Source: CAXMST01 sp963700785
GTDB lineage: Bacteria; Actinomycetota; Thermoleophilia; Solirubrobacterales; 70-9
Assembly: GCA_963700785.1 (NCBI GenBank)
Contig: CAVOYZ010000015.1
Location: 1-30,144 of the forward strand
Length of the DNA stretch: 30,144 nt
Reading direction: 5' to 3'
Notes under the pieces: generated by a model
Seen by the model: the letters and a program-made list of their open reading frames with translations, nothing else
The model's database searches: none
What the model was told of the DNA's origin: nothing
Part shown: positions 7,979-16,670 of the stretch, piece after piece
How the letters are laid out: the number at the start of each line of letters is the position of its first letter
How positions within the stretch are numbered: the first letter of the stretch is position 1
Position numbers and translations under genes: made by a program

Positions 7979-8539
7979 GTGCCGGTTCCCCGCCGCTTCG
8001 ACCGGCGTCCCCCGGACCGGGACCCGACCAGGATCAACGAGCGCATCCGCGTGCCGCAGGTGCGGCTGATCGGAGCCGACGGCGAGCAGATCGGAATCGT
8101 CGAGACCGACGAGGCGCGGAAGATCGCCCGCGAGGCCGACCTCGATCTGGTCGAGGTCGCCGCGGATTCCCGGCCGCCGGTCTGCAAGGTGCTCGACTAC
8201 TCGAAGTACAAGTACGAGCAGGAGCAGAAGGCGAAGCAGGCCCGCAAGCACCAGCAGCAGGTGAACGTGCGCGAGATCAAGCTGCGCCCGAAGATCGCCG
8301 ACCACGACTACGAGACCAAGAAGGGCCACGTCGAGCGCTTCCTCAACAAGAAGGACAAGGTCAAGGTGACGATCATGTTCCGGGGCCGCGAGCAGGCGCA
8401 CCCCGAGCGCGGCAAGGCGCTGCTCGACCGGCTCTTCGACGATCTCTCGGAGATCGCGGTGATCGAGCAGGGCGCGCAGCGCGAGGGCCGCAACATGCAC
8501 ATGGTGCTCGCGCCCTCGAAAGAGGCCGGCAAGGCCTAG
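7979..8539 (+). CDS. infC: Translation initiation factor IF-3
   Basis: The protein has 186 residues. The IF3 N-domain begins at RINERIRVPQVRLIG and runs to the lysine-rich linker (KYKYEQEQKAKQARK). The C-domain starts at NVREIKLRPKIADHDYETK and ends near MHMVLAPSK. IF-3 binds the 30S subunit and monitors the start codon. An in-frame stop at 7949-7951 leaves GTG 7979 as the only usual start upstream of the conserved region. No good Shine-Dalgarno precedes it; a GAGG at 7955-7958 is too far away. It leads the infC-rpmI-rplT group, with rpmI 70 bp downstream. Confidence 0.96.
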   Translation: MPVPRRFDRRPPDRDPTRINERIRVPQVRLIGADGEQIGIVETDEARKIAREADLDLVEVAADSRPPVCKVLDYSKYKYEQEQKAKQARKHQQQVNVREIKLRPKIADHDYETKKGHVERFLNKKDKVKVTIMFRGREQAHPERGKALLDRLFDDLSEIAVIEQGAQREGRNMHMVLAPSKEAGKA

Positions 8540-8609
8540 CCCGCGCTCGCCCGGCGCTCGCCGGAGGCGGTTCCCGGGCATCGGGCTTGTGCTTGAATAG
8601 CCCGTCCCG

Positions 8610-8816
8610 ATGCCGAAGATGAAGTCCCATTCGGGCGCCAAGAAGCGCTTTCGCAAGACGGCCCGCGGCAAGGTCCGCGGCCGGCACTCGTTCTCGAGCC
8701 ATATTCTCGAGAAGAAGTCGCCGAAGCGGAAGCGGCAGATGCGGAGGCCGGCCGAGATCGCCAAGCCCGACACCGGCCGGGTCAACGAGCTTCTCGCCGG
8801 AAGAAAGGGTCGCTAG
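8610..8816 (+). CDS. rpmI: 50S ribosomal protein L35
   Basis: The protein has 68 residues. It begins MPKMKSHSGAKKRFRKTARGK, the L35 signature, and is strongly basic throughout. It sits between infC and rplT as in most bacteria. The 70-bp gap to infC holds an inverted repeat (CCGGCG/CGCCGG at 8551-8564). No clear Shine-Dalgarno precedes the ATG. It ends 2 bp before rplT, so the two are likely translated together. Confidence 0.96.
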   Translation: MPKMKSHSGAKKRFRKTARGKVRGRHSFSSHILEKKSPKRKRQMRRPAEIAKPDTGRVNELLAGRKGR

Positions 8817-8818
8817 CG

Positions 8819-9175
8819 ATGCCGCGCGCAACGAACGCCGTCGCCCGCCGGCGCCGGCGCAAGAAGACGCTGGCCCAGGCGAAGGGCTACTACGGCCGCA
8901 AGCACTCCAGCTACCGGTTCGCGAACGAGCAGCTGATGCGGTCGGGCAACTACGCCTATCGCGACCGCCGCACCCGCAAGCGCGACTTCCGCCGCCTGTG
9001 GATCACCCGGATCAACGCGGCCGCGCGGCAGCACGAGCTGAGCTACTCCGAGTTCATGCACGGCATCCAGGCGGCCGGGGTCGAGGTCAATCGCAAGATG
9101 CTGGCCGACATCGCGGTGCGCGATCCCGAGGCCTTTCGCCGATTTGCCGAGCTTGCCCGGGAGGCCGCGGCGTAG
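8819..9175 (+). CDS. rplT: 50S ribosomal protein L20
   Basis: The protein has 118 residues, the normal length. It carries the L20 features RRRRKKTLAQAKGYYGRKHSSYR, RDRRTRKRDFRRLWITRINAA and SYSEFMHGI. It is an early 50S assembly protein, and in several bacteria it represses its own operon. The AAAGGG within the end of rpmI can serve as the ribosome-binding site. The cluster ends with the strong terminator at 9201. Confidence 0.97.
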   Translation: MPRATNAVARRRRRKKTLAQAKGYYGRKHSSYRFANEQLMRSGNYAYRDRRTRKRDFRRLWITRINAAARQHELSYSEFMHGIQAAGVEVNRKMLADIAVRDPEAFRRFAELAREAAA

Positions 9176-9200
9176 CCGCGGGGCCACAGAGGACTCTCCC

Positions 9201-9230
9201 GGGCGGACCGCGATGCGGCCGCCCTTTTTT
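9201..9230 (+). terminator. Intrinsic terminator after rplT
   Basis: GGGCGG and CCGC pair with GCGG and CCGCCC around a GAT loop, giving a 10-bp stem with one bulged A. Six T residues follow at 9225-9230. It is the only textbook Rho-independent terminator I see in the window. Confidence 0.92.
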
Positions 9231-9264
9231 GTTCTGAGACAGCGACCAAGCCCCGACGAGCGAG

Positions 9265-10014
9265 ATGATCACCAGCCCACAGAACGAGAAGCTGAAGCTG
9301 ATCCGGCGACTGGCCGAGCGTCGCGGTCGCGAGCGCGAGGGGCTGTTCCTGACCGAGGGTGAGGACCTGCTCGCCGCCGGTCTTGCCGCCGGATCCAGCC
9401 CCGAGTTCAGCCTGGTCGCCGCCGGCGCCCCGATCGCCGGGATCGAGACCGACCCGGCGCTGCTCGCCGATGCCTCGACGCTCGGCTCCGGCACGAGGGT
9501 GATCGCGGTCTGGTCGCTGCCGGCCCCGATCCCCGGAGTGGATGCCAGGCGCCTCTACCTGCAGGGCGTCGCCGATCCGGGCAACGTCGGCGGCTTGATC
9601 CGGACGGCCGCGGCGCTCGATGGGGCGCGGCTGGTGCTCGGTCCCGGCTGCGCCGACCCCTACGGCCCGAAGGCGGTTCGGGCGAGCATGGGCTCGATCT
9701 TCGCCGCTCCGCCGACCAGGGGTGAGGTGAGCGAGACCCCGGCCCCCCGCCTCGCCCTCGAGGCCCACGGCGGCGACGAGCTCGAGCGCGTCCTCGAGGG
9801 CCTCGATCCCCGCACGATCTGCGTCGGAGCCGAGCGTGACGGCCTCGATCGTGAGACGCTGACCGCCTGTGCGGCAACGGCGACGATCCCGTTGCGAGAT
9901 GGGGCGGAGTCGCTGAACGCTGCGGTGGCAGCGGCGATCGTGCTCTACCGGGTATGTTCGCTCGCCGGGCCGACACCCCGCGGGCCGACGACGGAGAGCG
10001 ACGATGACGGTTGA
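9265..10014 (+). CDS. TrmH/SpoU-family RNA 2'-O-methyltransferase
   Basis: The protein has 249 residues. The N-terminal substrate-binding part contains ITSPQNEKLKLIRRLAERRGR and LTEGEDLLAAGL. The SPOUT catalytic domain has motif 1 DPGNVGGLIRTAAALD, motif 2 region YGPKAVRASMGSIF and motif 3 IPLRDGAESLNAAVAAAI. These form the knotted SAM site and include the Asn and Arg of motif 1 and the Asn of motif 3. Genes of this family often sit between rplT and pheS and methylate rRNA; the exact position is not predictable. Its 3' end overlaps pheS by 11 bp, indicating co-transcription. Confidence 0.92.
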   Translation: MITSPQNEKLKLIRRLAERRGREREGLFLTEGEDLLAAGLAAGSSPEFSLVAAGAPIAGIETDPALLADASTLGSGTRVIAVWSLPAPIPGVDARRLYLQGVADPGNVGGLIRTAAALDGARLVLGPGCADPYGPKAVRASMGSIFAAPPTRGEVSETPAPRLALEAHGGDELERVLEGLDPRTICVGAERDGLDRETLTACAATATIPLRDGAESLNAAVAAAIVLYRVCSLAGPTPRGPTTESDDDG

Positions 10015-11137
10015 GCGAATCGAACAGATCAGCGGCGAGGCAGCCGACGCGATCGCGTCGGCCTCGGACGCGGACGCGCTCGAGCAGCTGCGGGTCCGCT
10101 ATCTGGGCCGGAAGTCCGATCTGACCGCGATCCTCCGCGGGATCGGCGAGCTCGACCCGGCCGATCGCGGCCCGGTCGGGAAGCTGGGCAACGCCACCCG
10201 CGAGCGGCTCGAGGGGCTGCTCGAGGAGCGACTCGAGCGCCTTCAGGGCGGCGAGCTCGACAGCCGGCTCGCGGCCGACGCGGTCGATGTCACCCTCCCG
10301 GGAACGCCGCCGGTCGCGCCGGGCCACCAGCACCTGCTGACCAGGACCCGGCGTGAGATCGAGGACGTCTTCGTCGGGCTCGGCTACCGGGTCATGGAGG
10401 GTCCCGAGATCGAGCACGACTACTACAACTTCACCGCCCTCAACCATCCCCCCGGTCACCCCGCGCGGATGCTCCAGGACACCTTCTACATCGACCCGGC
10501 GACGCTCGATCCGGGCGTCCCCCTCTACGGCACCGACGGCGAGACGCTGACCGCTCCGCCGGGCCCGCGCGACGTGCTGCTGCGAACCCACACGTCTCCG
10601 ATGCAGGTGAGGAGCATGGAGGCGGCCGAGCCGCCGATCTTCATCATCGTTCCCGGCACCGTCTACAGGCGCGACTCCGACGCGACGCACACGCCGATGT
10701 TCAACCAGATCGAGGGGCTCGCGGTCGGCCCCGACATCACCCTGGCAGACCTCTACGGGACCCTGCTGACCCTCGCGCGGGCGATCTTCGGGGAGCGGCG
10801 CGAGGTGCGCATCCGGCCGCACTTCTTCCCGTTCACCGAGCCGAGCGTCGAGGTCGACGTCTCCTGCTTCCGCTGCGAGGGCAGCGGGTCGCTGCCGCCG
10901 TCCAGCGGGCTCCGCCGCTGCAACCTCTGCAAGGGGATCGGCTGGCTCGAGATCCTCGGTGCGGGAATGGTCGACCCGAACGTCTTCGGGTTCGTCGCCG
11001 ATGCGGGCTACGACCCGGAGCGGATTCAGGGATTCGCTTTCGGGATGGGCATCGAGCGGATCGCGATGCTGCGCTACGGCGTGCCCGATCTGCGCCTGTT
11101 CTTCGACAACGACGCGCGCTTTCTGGAGCAGTTCTGA
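10004..11137 (+). CDS. pheS: Phenylalanyl-tRNA synthetase alpha subunit
   Basis: The protein has 377 residues. An N-terminal coiled coil (about 1-90) is followed by the class II catalytic core: RTHTSPMQVRSM, the motif 2 region PGTVYRRDSDATHTPMFNQIEGL, FPFTEPSVEVDV and motif 3 FAFGMGIERIAMLRYG. A CxxC...CxxC pair (SCFRCEG and RCNLCKGIGWLEILG) matches the cysteine-bearing insertion found in many bacterial PheS proteins. ATG 10004 has a GGAGAG just upstream. Its TGA overlaps the pheT ATG (TGATG), so the subunits of this alpha2-beta2 enzyme are translationally coupled. Confidence 0.97.
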   Translation: MTVERIEQISGEAADAIASASDADALEQLRVRYLGRKSDLTAILRGIGELDPADRGPVGKLGNATRERLEGLLEERLERLQGGELDSRLAADAVDVTLPGTPPVAPGHQHLLTRTRREIEDVFVGLGYRVMEGPEIEHDYYNFTALNHPPGHPARMLQDTFYIDPATLDPGVPLYGTDGETLTAPPGPRDVLLRTHTSPMQVRSMEAAEPPIFIIVPGTVYRRDSDATHTPMFNQIEGLAVGPDITLADLYGTLLTLARAIFGERREVRIRPHFFPFTEPSVEVDVSCFRCEGSGSLPPSSGLRRCNLCKGIGWLEILGAGMVDPNVFGFVADAGYDPERIQGFAFGMGIERIAMLRYGVPDLRLFFDNDARFLEQF

Positions 11138-13594
11138 TGCGGGTCCCGTGGAGCTGGCTGAAGGCGTACTGCGATCCGGGCATCTCCGCCGAGCAGCTGG
11201 CGGTGCGGCTGACGATGACCGGGACCGAGGTGGAGCGCCTCGATCACGTCGGAGCGCCCAAGGCCGACGGTTTCGTCGTCGGCCGGGTGCTCGGCGTCGA
11301 GCCCCACCCCGATGCGGACCGGCTCCGGGTCTGCGAGGTCGACGTCGGTGCCGACGGCCCGCGAACGATCGTCTGCGGGGCACCGAACGTGGCCGCGGGC
11401 CAGACCGTGGCAGTGGCCCTGCCGGGCGCGGTGATGCCGGGCGGCGAGAAGCTGGGGAGGGCGAAGCTCCGTGGGATCGAGTCGGACGGGATGATTCTCT
11501 CCGAGATCGAGATGCAGGCCGGGCCCGACGCCGACGGCATCGCCGTCCTCGACGATCGAGGGCCGGCCCGGTGAGCCGCTGGAGAGCGTGCTGCCGATCG
11601 CCGAGCCGGTGCTCGAGCTCGAGATCACCCCGAACCGGCCCGACTGCCTCGGCGTCTACGGGGTCGCCCGGGAGGTTCACGCGATCACCGCCGCCGAGCT
11701 TGCCGCCGAGCCCTGGGGCGAGGATGCGGCGGCCGAGGGCGCCGGCGAGGCCGCCGACTACGCGTCGGTCGCGGTCGAGGCGCCGGAGCTGTGCCCGCGA
11801 TTCACCGCCCGCGTGTTCACCGACGTCACGGTGGGCCCGTCGCCGCTCTGGCTCAAGCAGCGGCTCACCGCGGCCGGCCAGCGGCCGATCAACAACGTCG
11901 TCGACATCACCAACTACGCGATGCTGCTCACCGGCCAGCCACTGCACGCCTTCGATCTCGATCGGGTGCCCGGCGGCGAGCTGATCGTGCGCCGGGCCGC
12001 GCCGGGGGAGACGATGCGGACCCTCGACGGGGTCGAGCGGCGGTTCGACGCCGACGCGGTACTGGTCTGCGATCGCGACGGTCCCTCGGGGATCGCCGGG
12101 ATCATGGGCGGGCAGATCTCCGAGGTGTCGGGCGCGACCGAGACGGTGCTGATGGAGGTCGCCTGCTGGAACGGTCCGAACATCCTCGCGACCTCCGGCA
12201 AGCTCGGGCTGCGCTCGGAGGCCTCGACCCGCTTCGAGAAGCAGCTGCACCCGGATCTGACGATCCGGGCCCAGCGCGTCGCCTCGCGACTGATGGTCGA
12301 ACTCTGTGGCGCCCGGATGGTCCCGGGCACGATCGACGTCGATGCGCACGCATATCCGCCGTTCTCGGCCCCGCTCAGAATCGAGCGGATGACGGCGCTG
12401 CTCGGCCTCGAGATCGCGGCTGACGACGCGAGCGCCTATCTGCGTCGGCTCGGGTTCGGGCCGGTCTCCGACGATCACGGCCTCACGGTTGCGGTGCCCG
12501 CCGACCGCTACTTCGACGTGACCCGCGAGGTCGATCTGATCGAGGAGGTCGCGCGGGTGCACGGAATCGACGAGAACCTGGAGCCGACGCTGCCCTCACG
12601 CCCGGCGGCGGCCGGCGGGCTGGAGCGGCACCAGCGACTGCTGCGACGGGCCGAGGACGTCCTCCGGGACGCGGGGCTCGACGAGGCGATCACCTGGACC
12701 TTCGTCGCGCCGGACGCGCTCGGCCGCCTCGGGCTCCCGGAGCAGGAGCGGGCTGCGATCGCACTGCACAATCCGCTCTCCGAGGACCAGGCGGTGATGC
12801 GGCGGACGCTGCTCGGCGGCCTGATCGAAGCCGCCGCCCACAACACCGCCCGTGGCGCCGTGCGCGTCGGGCTGTTCGAGTCGGGCAGGGTGTATCTGCC
12901 GGTCCCGCCACCGAGCGAGGGCGGCGTCCTCGCGGGGCAGTTCGCGGGACGCCGGTCGGCGCCGGCCTGCGAGCCACAGCGCCTGGGGGCGATCGTCTGC
13001 GAGGCGCTCGCTGCCCCGGACTGGCGGGGCGAGGCTCCCGCCGCGGACTTCTACCTCGGCAAGGGCCTGGTCGAGGCGCTCTGCAACTCGCTGCGGGCAC
13101 CGATCTCCTTCGAGCGGGCCGAGCAGCCGTTCCTCCACCCGGGCCGCTCGGCGCGGGTGCTGATCGCCGACGAGCCGGCCGGATGGCTCGGCGAGCTGCA
13201 TCCCCGGCTCACGGCGGCCTTCGATCTGCCGGCGTCGGTCGCGTTCGAGCTCGACGCGGCGCCGCTGGTGGCCACCGCCGGCGAGGGCAGCGAGCTCTAC
13301 GAGGACCTGACCTCGTTCCCGGCGGCCTACGAGGACCTCGCGGTGGTCGTCGACGAGGCGGTCGAGGCGGCCGCGGTGCGCGAGGCGGTCAGGCGCGGGG
13401 GCGGCGAGCTGCTGCGCTCCTCGCGGATCTTCGACGTCTATGAGGGCGAGCAGATCGCGTCCGGCGAGCGCAGCCTGGCGCTGCGGCTCGAGTTCCGCGC
13501 TCCCGACCGGACCCTGACCGAGGCGGAGCTGGCGGAGCGGCGCGAGGCGATCGTCTCCGAGCTGGCCGAGATCGGGGGTACGCTGCGTGCCTGA
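11137..13594 (+). CDS. pheT: Phenylalanyl-tRNA synthetase beta subunit (apparent frameshift)
   Basis: Joined across one break this gives 818 residues, normal for PheT. The tRNA-binding OB domain lies near 40-150 (GRVLGVEPHPDADRLRVCEVD). The B3/B4 editing region contains TNYAMLLTGQPLHAFDLD. B5, the catalytic-like core and a C-terminal ferredoxin-fold anticodon-binding domain (from about EDLTSFPAAYEDLAVVVDE) follow. As written, the first frame stops at 11572-11574 after VLDDRGPAR, and the protein resumes in another frame as GEPLESVLPIAEPVLELEITPNRPDCLGVYG. Removing one C within 11561-11571 (GGCCGGCCCGG) joins them. Because pheT is essential, a base-calling error is the most likely cause. It overlaps pheS and argC. 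Confidence 0.93.
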
Positions 13595-14627
13595 GGCCCC
13601 CGTTGGCGGGCAGACGCTCGACGGCGAGCCGGTGGCCAGGGTGCTGGTCGCCGGTGCCTCGGGGTTCGCCGGCGCGCTCAGCGCCGAGCTGGTCTGGCGG
13701 CACCCGAGGCTGGAGCTGGTCGCCGTCACCTCACGCTCGGACGCCGGCACGAGCCTCGACCGGCTCTATCCCCGATACCGGGTCCCGTTGACGTTCGAGG
13801 AGCTCGACGTCGATCGGATCGAGGGGGCGGACGCGGCAATCGTCGCCTACCCGCACGGGGCCGCCGCGCCGACCGTCGCCGCCCTGCGGGGACTCGGCCT
13901 GCAGGTCGTCGACCTCTCGGCGGACTTCCGGCTGCGCGACCCCGAGAGCTACCGCGAGTGGTACGGGGAGGCGGCGGAGCCGGAGCTGCTGGCCGAGGCC
14001 GTGTACGGCCTGCCCGAGCTCTACCGGGAGCGGCTGAGGACCGCGTCGCTGGTCGCGAACCCGGGCTGCTACCCGACCGCGGCGGTGCTCGCGCTGGCGC
14101 CGCTCGCCGCCGAGGGCCTGATCGGGGACCTCGTGATCGATGCGAAGTCGGGGATCTCCGGCGCCGGCAGGGGGGGTGGGGACGCGATGCACTTCGTCAC
14201 CCTGGACGAGAACGTCGCTCCCTACTCGGTCGACGGGCACCGCCACCAACCCGAGATCGCCCAGGAGCTGGCGGCCCTGAGCGGGGGCCCGGCGCCCGAC
14301 CTGACCTTCGTCCCGCACCTGGTGCCGCTCGATCAGGGCGAGCTGGTCAGCTGCTACGTGCGACCGACCCGCGCGATCAGCCAGGCCGACCTCGATCAGC
14401 TCTACCGCGACCGCTACGACCCCGAGCCGTTCGTCGAGCTGGTCGACTCGCCGCCCGGGGTCAGGGACGTCCGCGCCACCAACATCTGCCGCGTGCAGGC
14501 GACCCTCAACGGCGAGCGGGTGCTGACCTTCGCCGCGATCGACAACCTCTGGAAGGGCGCCGCGAGTCAGGCGCTGCAGAACCTCAACCTGATGCTCGGC
14601 CTGCCCGAGGGCGAGGGGATCTCGTGA
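13587..14627 (+). CDS. argC: N-acetyl-gamma-glutamyl-phosphate reductase
   Basis: The protein has 346 residues. It performs the third step of arginine synthesis, NADPH-dependent reduction of N-acetylglutamyl phosphate. The nucleotide-binding motif is VLVAGASGFAGALSAELV near residues 14-31. The catalytic cysteine is in VANPGCYPTAAVLAL, and the active-site histidine region is VDGHRHQPEI. KSGISGAGRGGG is also characteristic. GTG 13587 overlaps the end of pheT by 8 bp. The conserved domain begins about 13 residues in, and an alternative start (GTG 13632) is possible. It heads an argCJBD set that directly continues the pheST run. Confidence 0.95.
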   Translation: MPEAPVGGQTLDGEPVARVLVAGASGFAGALSAELVWRHPRLELVAVTSRSDAGTSLDRLYPRYRVPLTFEELDVDRIEGADAAIVAYPHGAAAPTVAALRGLGLQVVDLSADFRLRDPESYREWYGEAAEPELLAEAVYGLPELYRERLRTASLVANPGCYPTAAVLALAPLAAEGLIGDLVIDAKSGISGAGRGGGDAMHFVTLDENVAPYSVDGHRHQPEIAQELAALSGGPAPDLTFVPHLVPLDQGELVSCYVRPTRAISQADLDQLYRDRYDPEPFVELVDSPPGVRDVRATNICRVQATLNGERVLTFAAIDNLWKGAASQALQNLNLMLGLPEGEGIS

Positions 14628-15789
14628 CGCGCCGCCTGGCTTCTTCCGCTCACGTTGGTCGCAGCCACCGGCCGGGTTGGCCGAGCTCGAACCAGATCGG
14701 CTCGCGCCCGGGTTCGCAGCGGCCGGGGTCGCCTGCGGCCTCAAGGGCGGCGGGGAGAGCGACGTCGGGATCGTCGCGGCCGCCGACCCCGAGGCGGTCC
14801 GCTCGGCGCTGCTGCTGACCCGCAACGCCTCGGCCGCGGCGCCGATCAGGCTCTGTCGCGACGCCTGCGACCAGGGGCGCGTCGCCGCCGCCGTGGTCAA
14901 CTCGGGAAACGCCAACGCGGCGACCGGTGCGCAGGGCTACCGCGACGCGGAGGCGATGCAGCGGGCGACGGCCCGGGCGCTCGGCCTCGACCCGGTCCGG
15001 GTGGCGGTCGCCGAGACCGGCACGATCGGGGTGCCGCTGCCGGTCGCTGACGTGCTGGCCGGGATCGCCGATGCCGCGACGCGGCTCTCGGCGGATGGTG
15101 GCGCGGGCTTCACCGAGGCGATCTCGACGACCGACCGATGGCCGAAGCGCTGCTGCGTGAGCGCCGACGGGGTGACCCTGTCGGCCCAGGCGAAGGGGGC
15201 CGGGATGATCGAGCCCGGCTTCGCAACGATGCTGTGCTTCGTGCAGACCGACGCGACGATCGAGGATCCGGACCGGGAGCTGCGCTCGGCGGTGGCGCAG
15301 TCGTTCGAGCGGATCACGGTGGATGGGCAGATGAGCACCAACGACATGGTCCTGCTGCAGGCGAGCGGCGCGGTCGGGCGACCGCTGCCCGTCGGGCTGC
15401 TCGAGGCGGTCCTGCTGCAGCTCGCGCTCGAGATCGTCCGCGACGGCGAGGGCGCGACGCGGGTCGCCCGGGTCGGCGTCGAGGGGGCCAGCGACCCCGA
15501 GGAGGCGGAGCGGATCGCGCGGGCGATCGGGAACTCGCCGCTGGTCAAGACCGCGCTCTACGGGCACGACCCGAACTGGGGGCGAATCGCCCAGGCGGCC
15601 GGGATGGCACTCGCCGGCGAGTCGCTCGAGGAGCTCGGACCGGACCGGATCGACGCCTCGGGGCTCGGGGGCGACGAGCTCGAGGCCGAGCTGGCGATCG
15701 CGCTCGATCGCGGGCAGGCCGGCGCCCACGTCTTCTTCAGCGACCTGACCGAGGGCTACGTGCAACTGAACGCCGAGTACACGACGTGA
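14624..15789 (+). CDS. argJ: Glutamate N-acetyltransferase / amino-acid acetyltransferase (N-terminal frameshift likely)
   Basis: ArgJ transfers acetyl from acetylornithine to glutamate, closing the arginine acetyl cycle. Visible features are FAAAGVACGLK, VVNSGNANAATGAQG, and the self-cleavage region KGAGMIEPGFATMLCF, where the Thr after Ala becomes the nucleophile. MSTNDMVLLQASG and TALYGHDPNWGRIAQAAGM follow. The continuous frame offers only a TTG at 14677. In that frame the preceding codons read FFRSRWSQPPAG, which looks like real ArgJ N-terminus, but no start codon precedes them. A GTG at 14624 overlapping the argC stop would serve if one base is missing near 14637-14641, giving 388 residues. 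Confidence 0.92.
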
Positions 15790-16670
15790 TCAAGCGGACC
15801 AGCGCCAAGCAGCGGGGAAAGGCGGCTGATCTGGCCGGCAGCGTCGGCACGCTGCTCGAGGCGCTGCCCTACATCAGGGAGTTCCACGGTCGCACGGTGG
15901 TGATCAAGTACGGCGGTGCGGCGATGCGCGAGGACTCGCTCCGCGACGAGTTTGCCACCGACGTGGTGCTGCTCAAGTACGTCGGCCTCAACCCGGTCAT
16001 CGTCCACGGCGGCGGCCCCGACATCACCGAGTACATGGAGCGCCTCGGAATGGAGGTCAAGTTCGTCGAGGGCCTGCGGGTGTCGGACTCCGAGACGGTC
16101 GAGGTGGCGAAGATGGTGCTGCTCGGCAAGGTCAACACTGACATCGTTCAGCGGCTCAACCGCCACGGCCAGCCGGCCGTCGGGCTCTCCGGCGAGGACG
16201 GCACCCTGTTCGAGATCAAGCCCGCCCCGGAGGCGGAGAAGGTCGGCTTCGTCGGCGAGATCGAGCGGGTCGACGTCGATGTCCTCAACCACATCGCCTC
16301 GGACTTCATCCCGGTGATCGCCTCGGCCGGAACGGCCCGCGACGGCAACTCCTACAACGTCAACGCCGACGCCGCGGCCGGCAAGGTGGCGGCGGCGCTC
16401 AGGGCCTACAAGGCGATCTTCCTGACCGACGTCGAGGGCTGGTGCGCCGACGCCGACGACCCCGGAACGCTGATCTCGCTCGCCACCGTCGAGGAGGTCG
16501 TCAGCGGCCTCGGTGAGGTCGGCGGCGGCATGCGCCCGAAGCTGGCGGCCTGCGTCGAGGCGATCCGGGGCGGGGTCCAGTCCGCGCACATCATCGACGG
16601 TCGCCGTCCGCACAGCCTGCTGCTCGAGCTGTTCACCGATGCGGGGATCGGCACCAAGGTCACACCGTGA
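15786..16670 (+). CDS. argB: Acetylglutamate kinase
   Basis: The protein has 294 residues. It phosphorylates N-acetylglutamate and is usually the arginine-feedback control point. The amino-acid-kinase fold is shown by VIKYGGAAM, NPVIVHGGGPDITEYMERLG and YNVNADAAAGKVAAAL. FLTDVEGWCADADDPGTLIS and GGGMRPKLAACVEAIRGGV also match. An N-terminal extension before PYIREFHGRTVVIKYGG (about 34 residues) resembles that of the arginine-sensitive, hexameric class. GTG 15786 overlaps the argJ TGA (GTGA), as argD's start does with argB's stop. Confidence 0.96.
   Translation: MIKRTSAKQRGKAADLAGSVGTLLEALPYIREFHGRTVVIKYGGAAMREDSLRDEFATDVVLLKYVGLNPVIVHGGGPDITEYMERLGMEVKFVEGLRVSDSETVEVAKMVLLGKVNTDIVQRLNRHGQPAVGLSGEDGTLFEIKPAPEAEKVGFVGEIERVDVDVLNHIASDFIPVIASAGTARDGNSYNVNADAAAGKVAAALRAYKAIFLTDVEGWCADADDPGTLISLATVEEVVSGLGEVGGGMRPKLAACVEAIRGGVQSAHIIDGRRPHSLLLELFTDAGIGTKVTP

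Noticed and set aside
9407..12562. Minus-strand open frame of about 1050 codons across trmH, pheS and pheT
   Set aside because: The plus strand encodes clear housekeeping proteins here. Long stop-free antisense frames are expected at this GC content.
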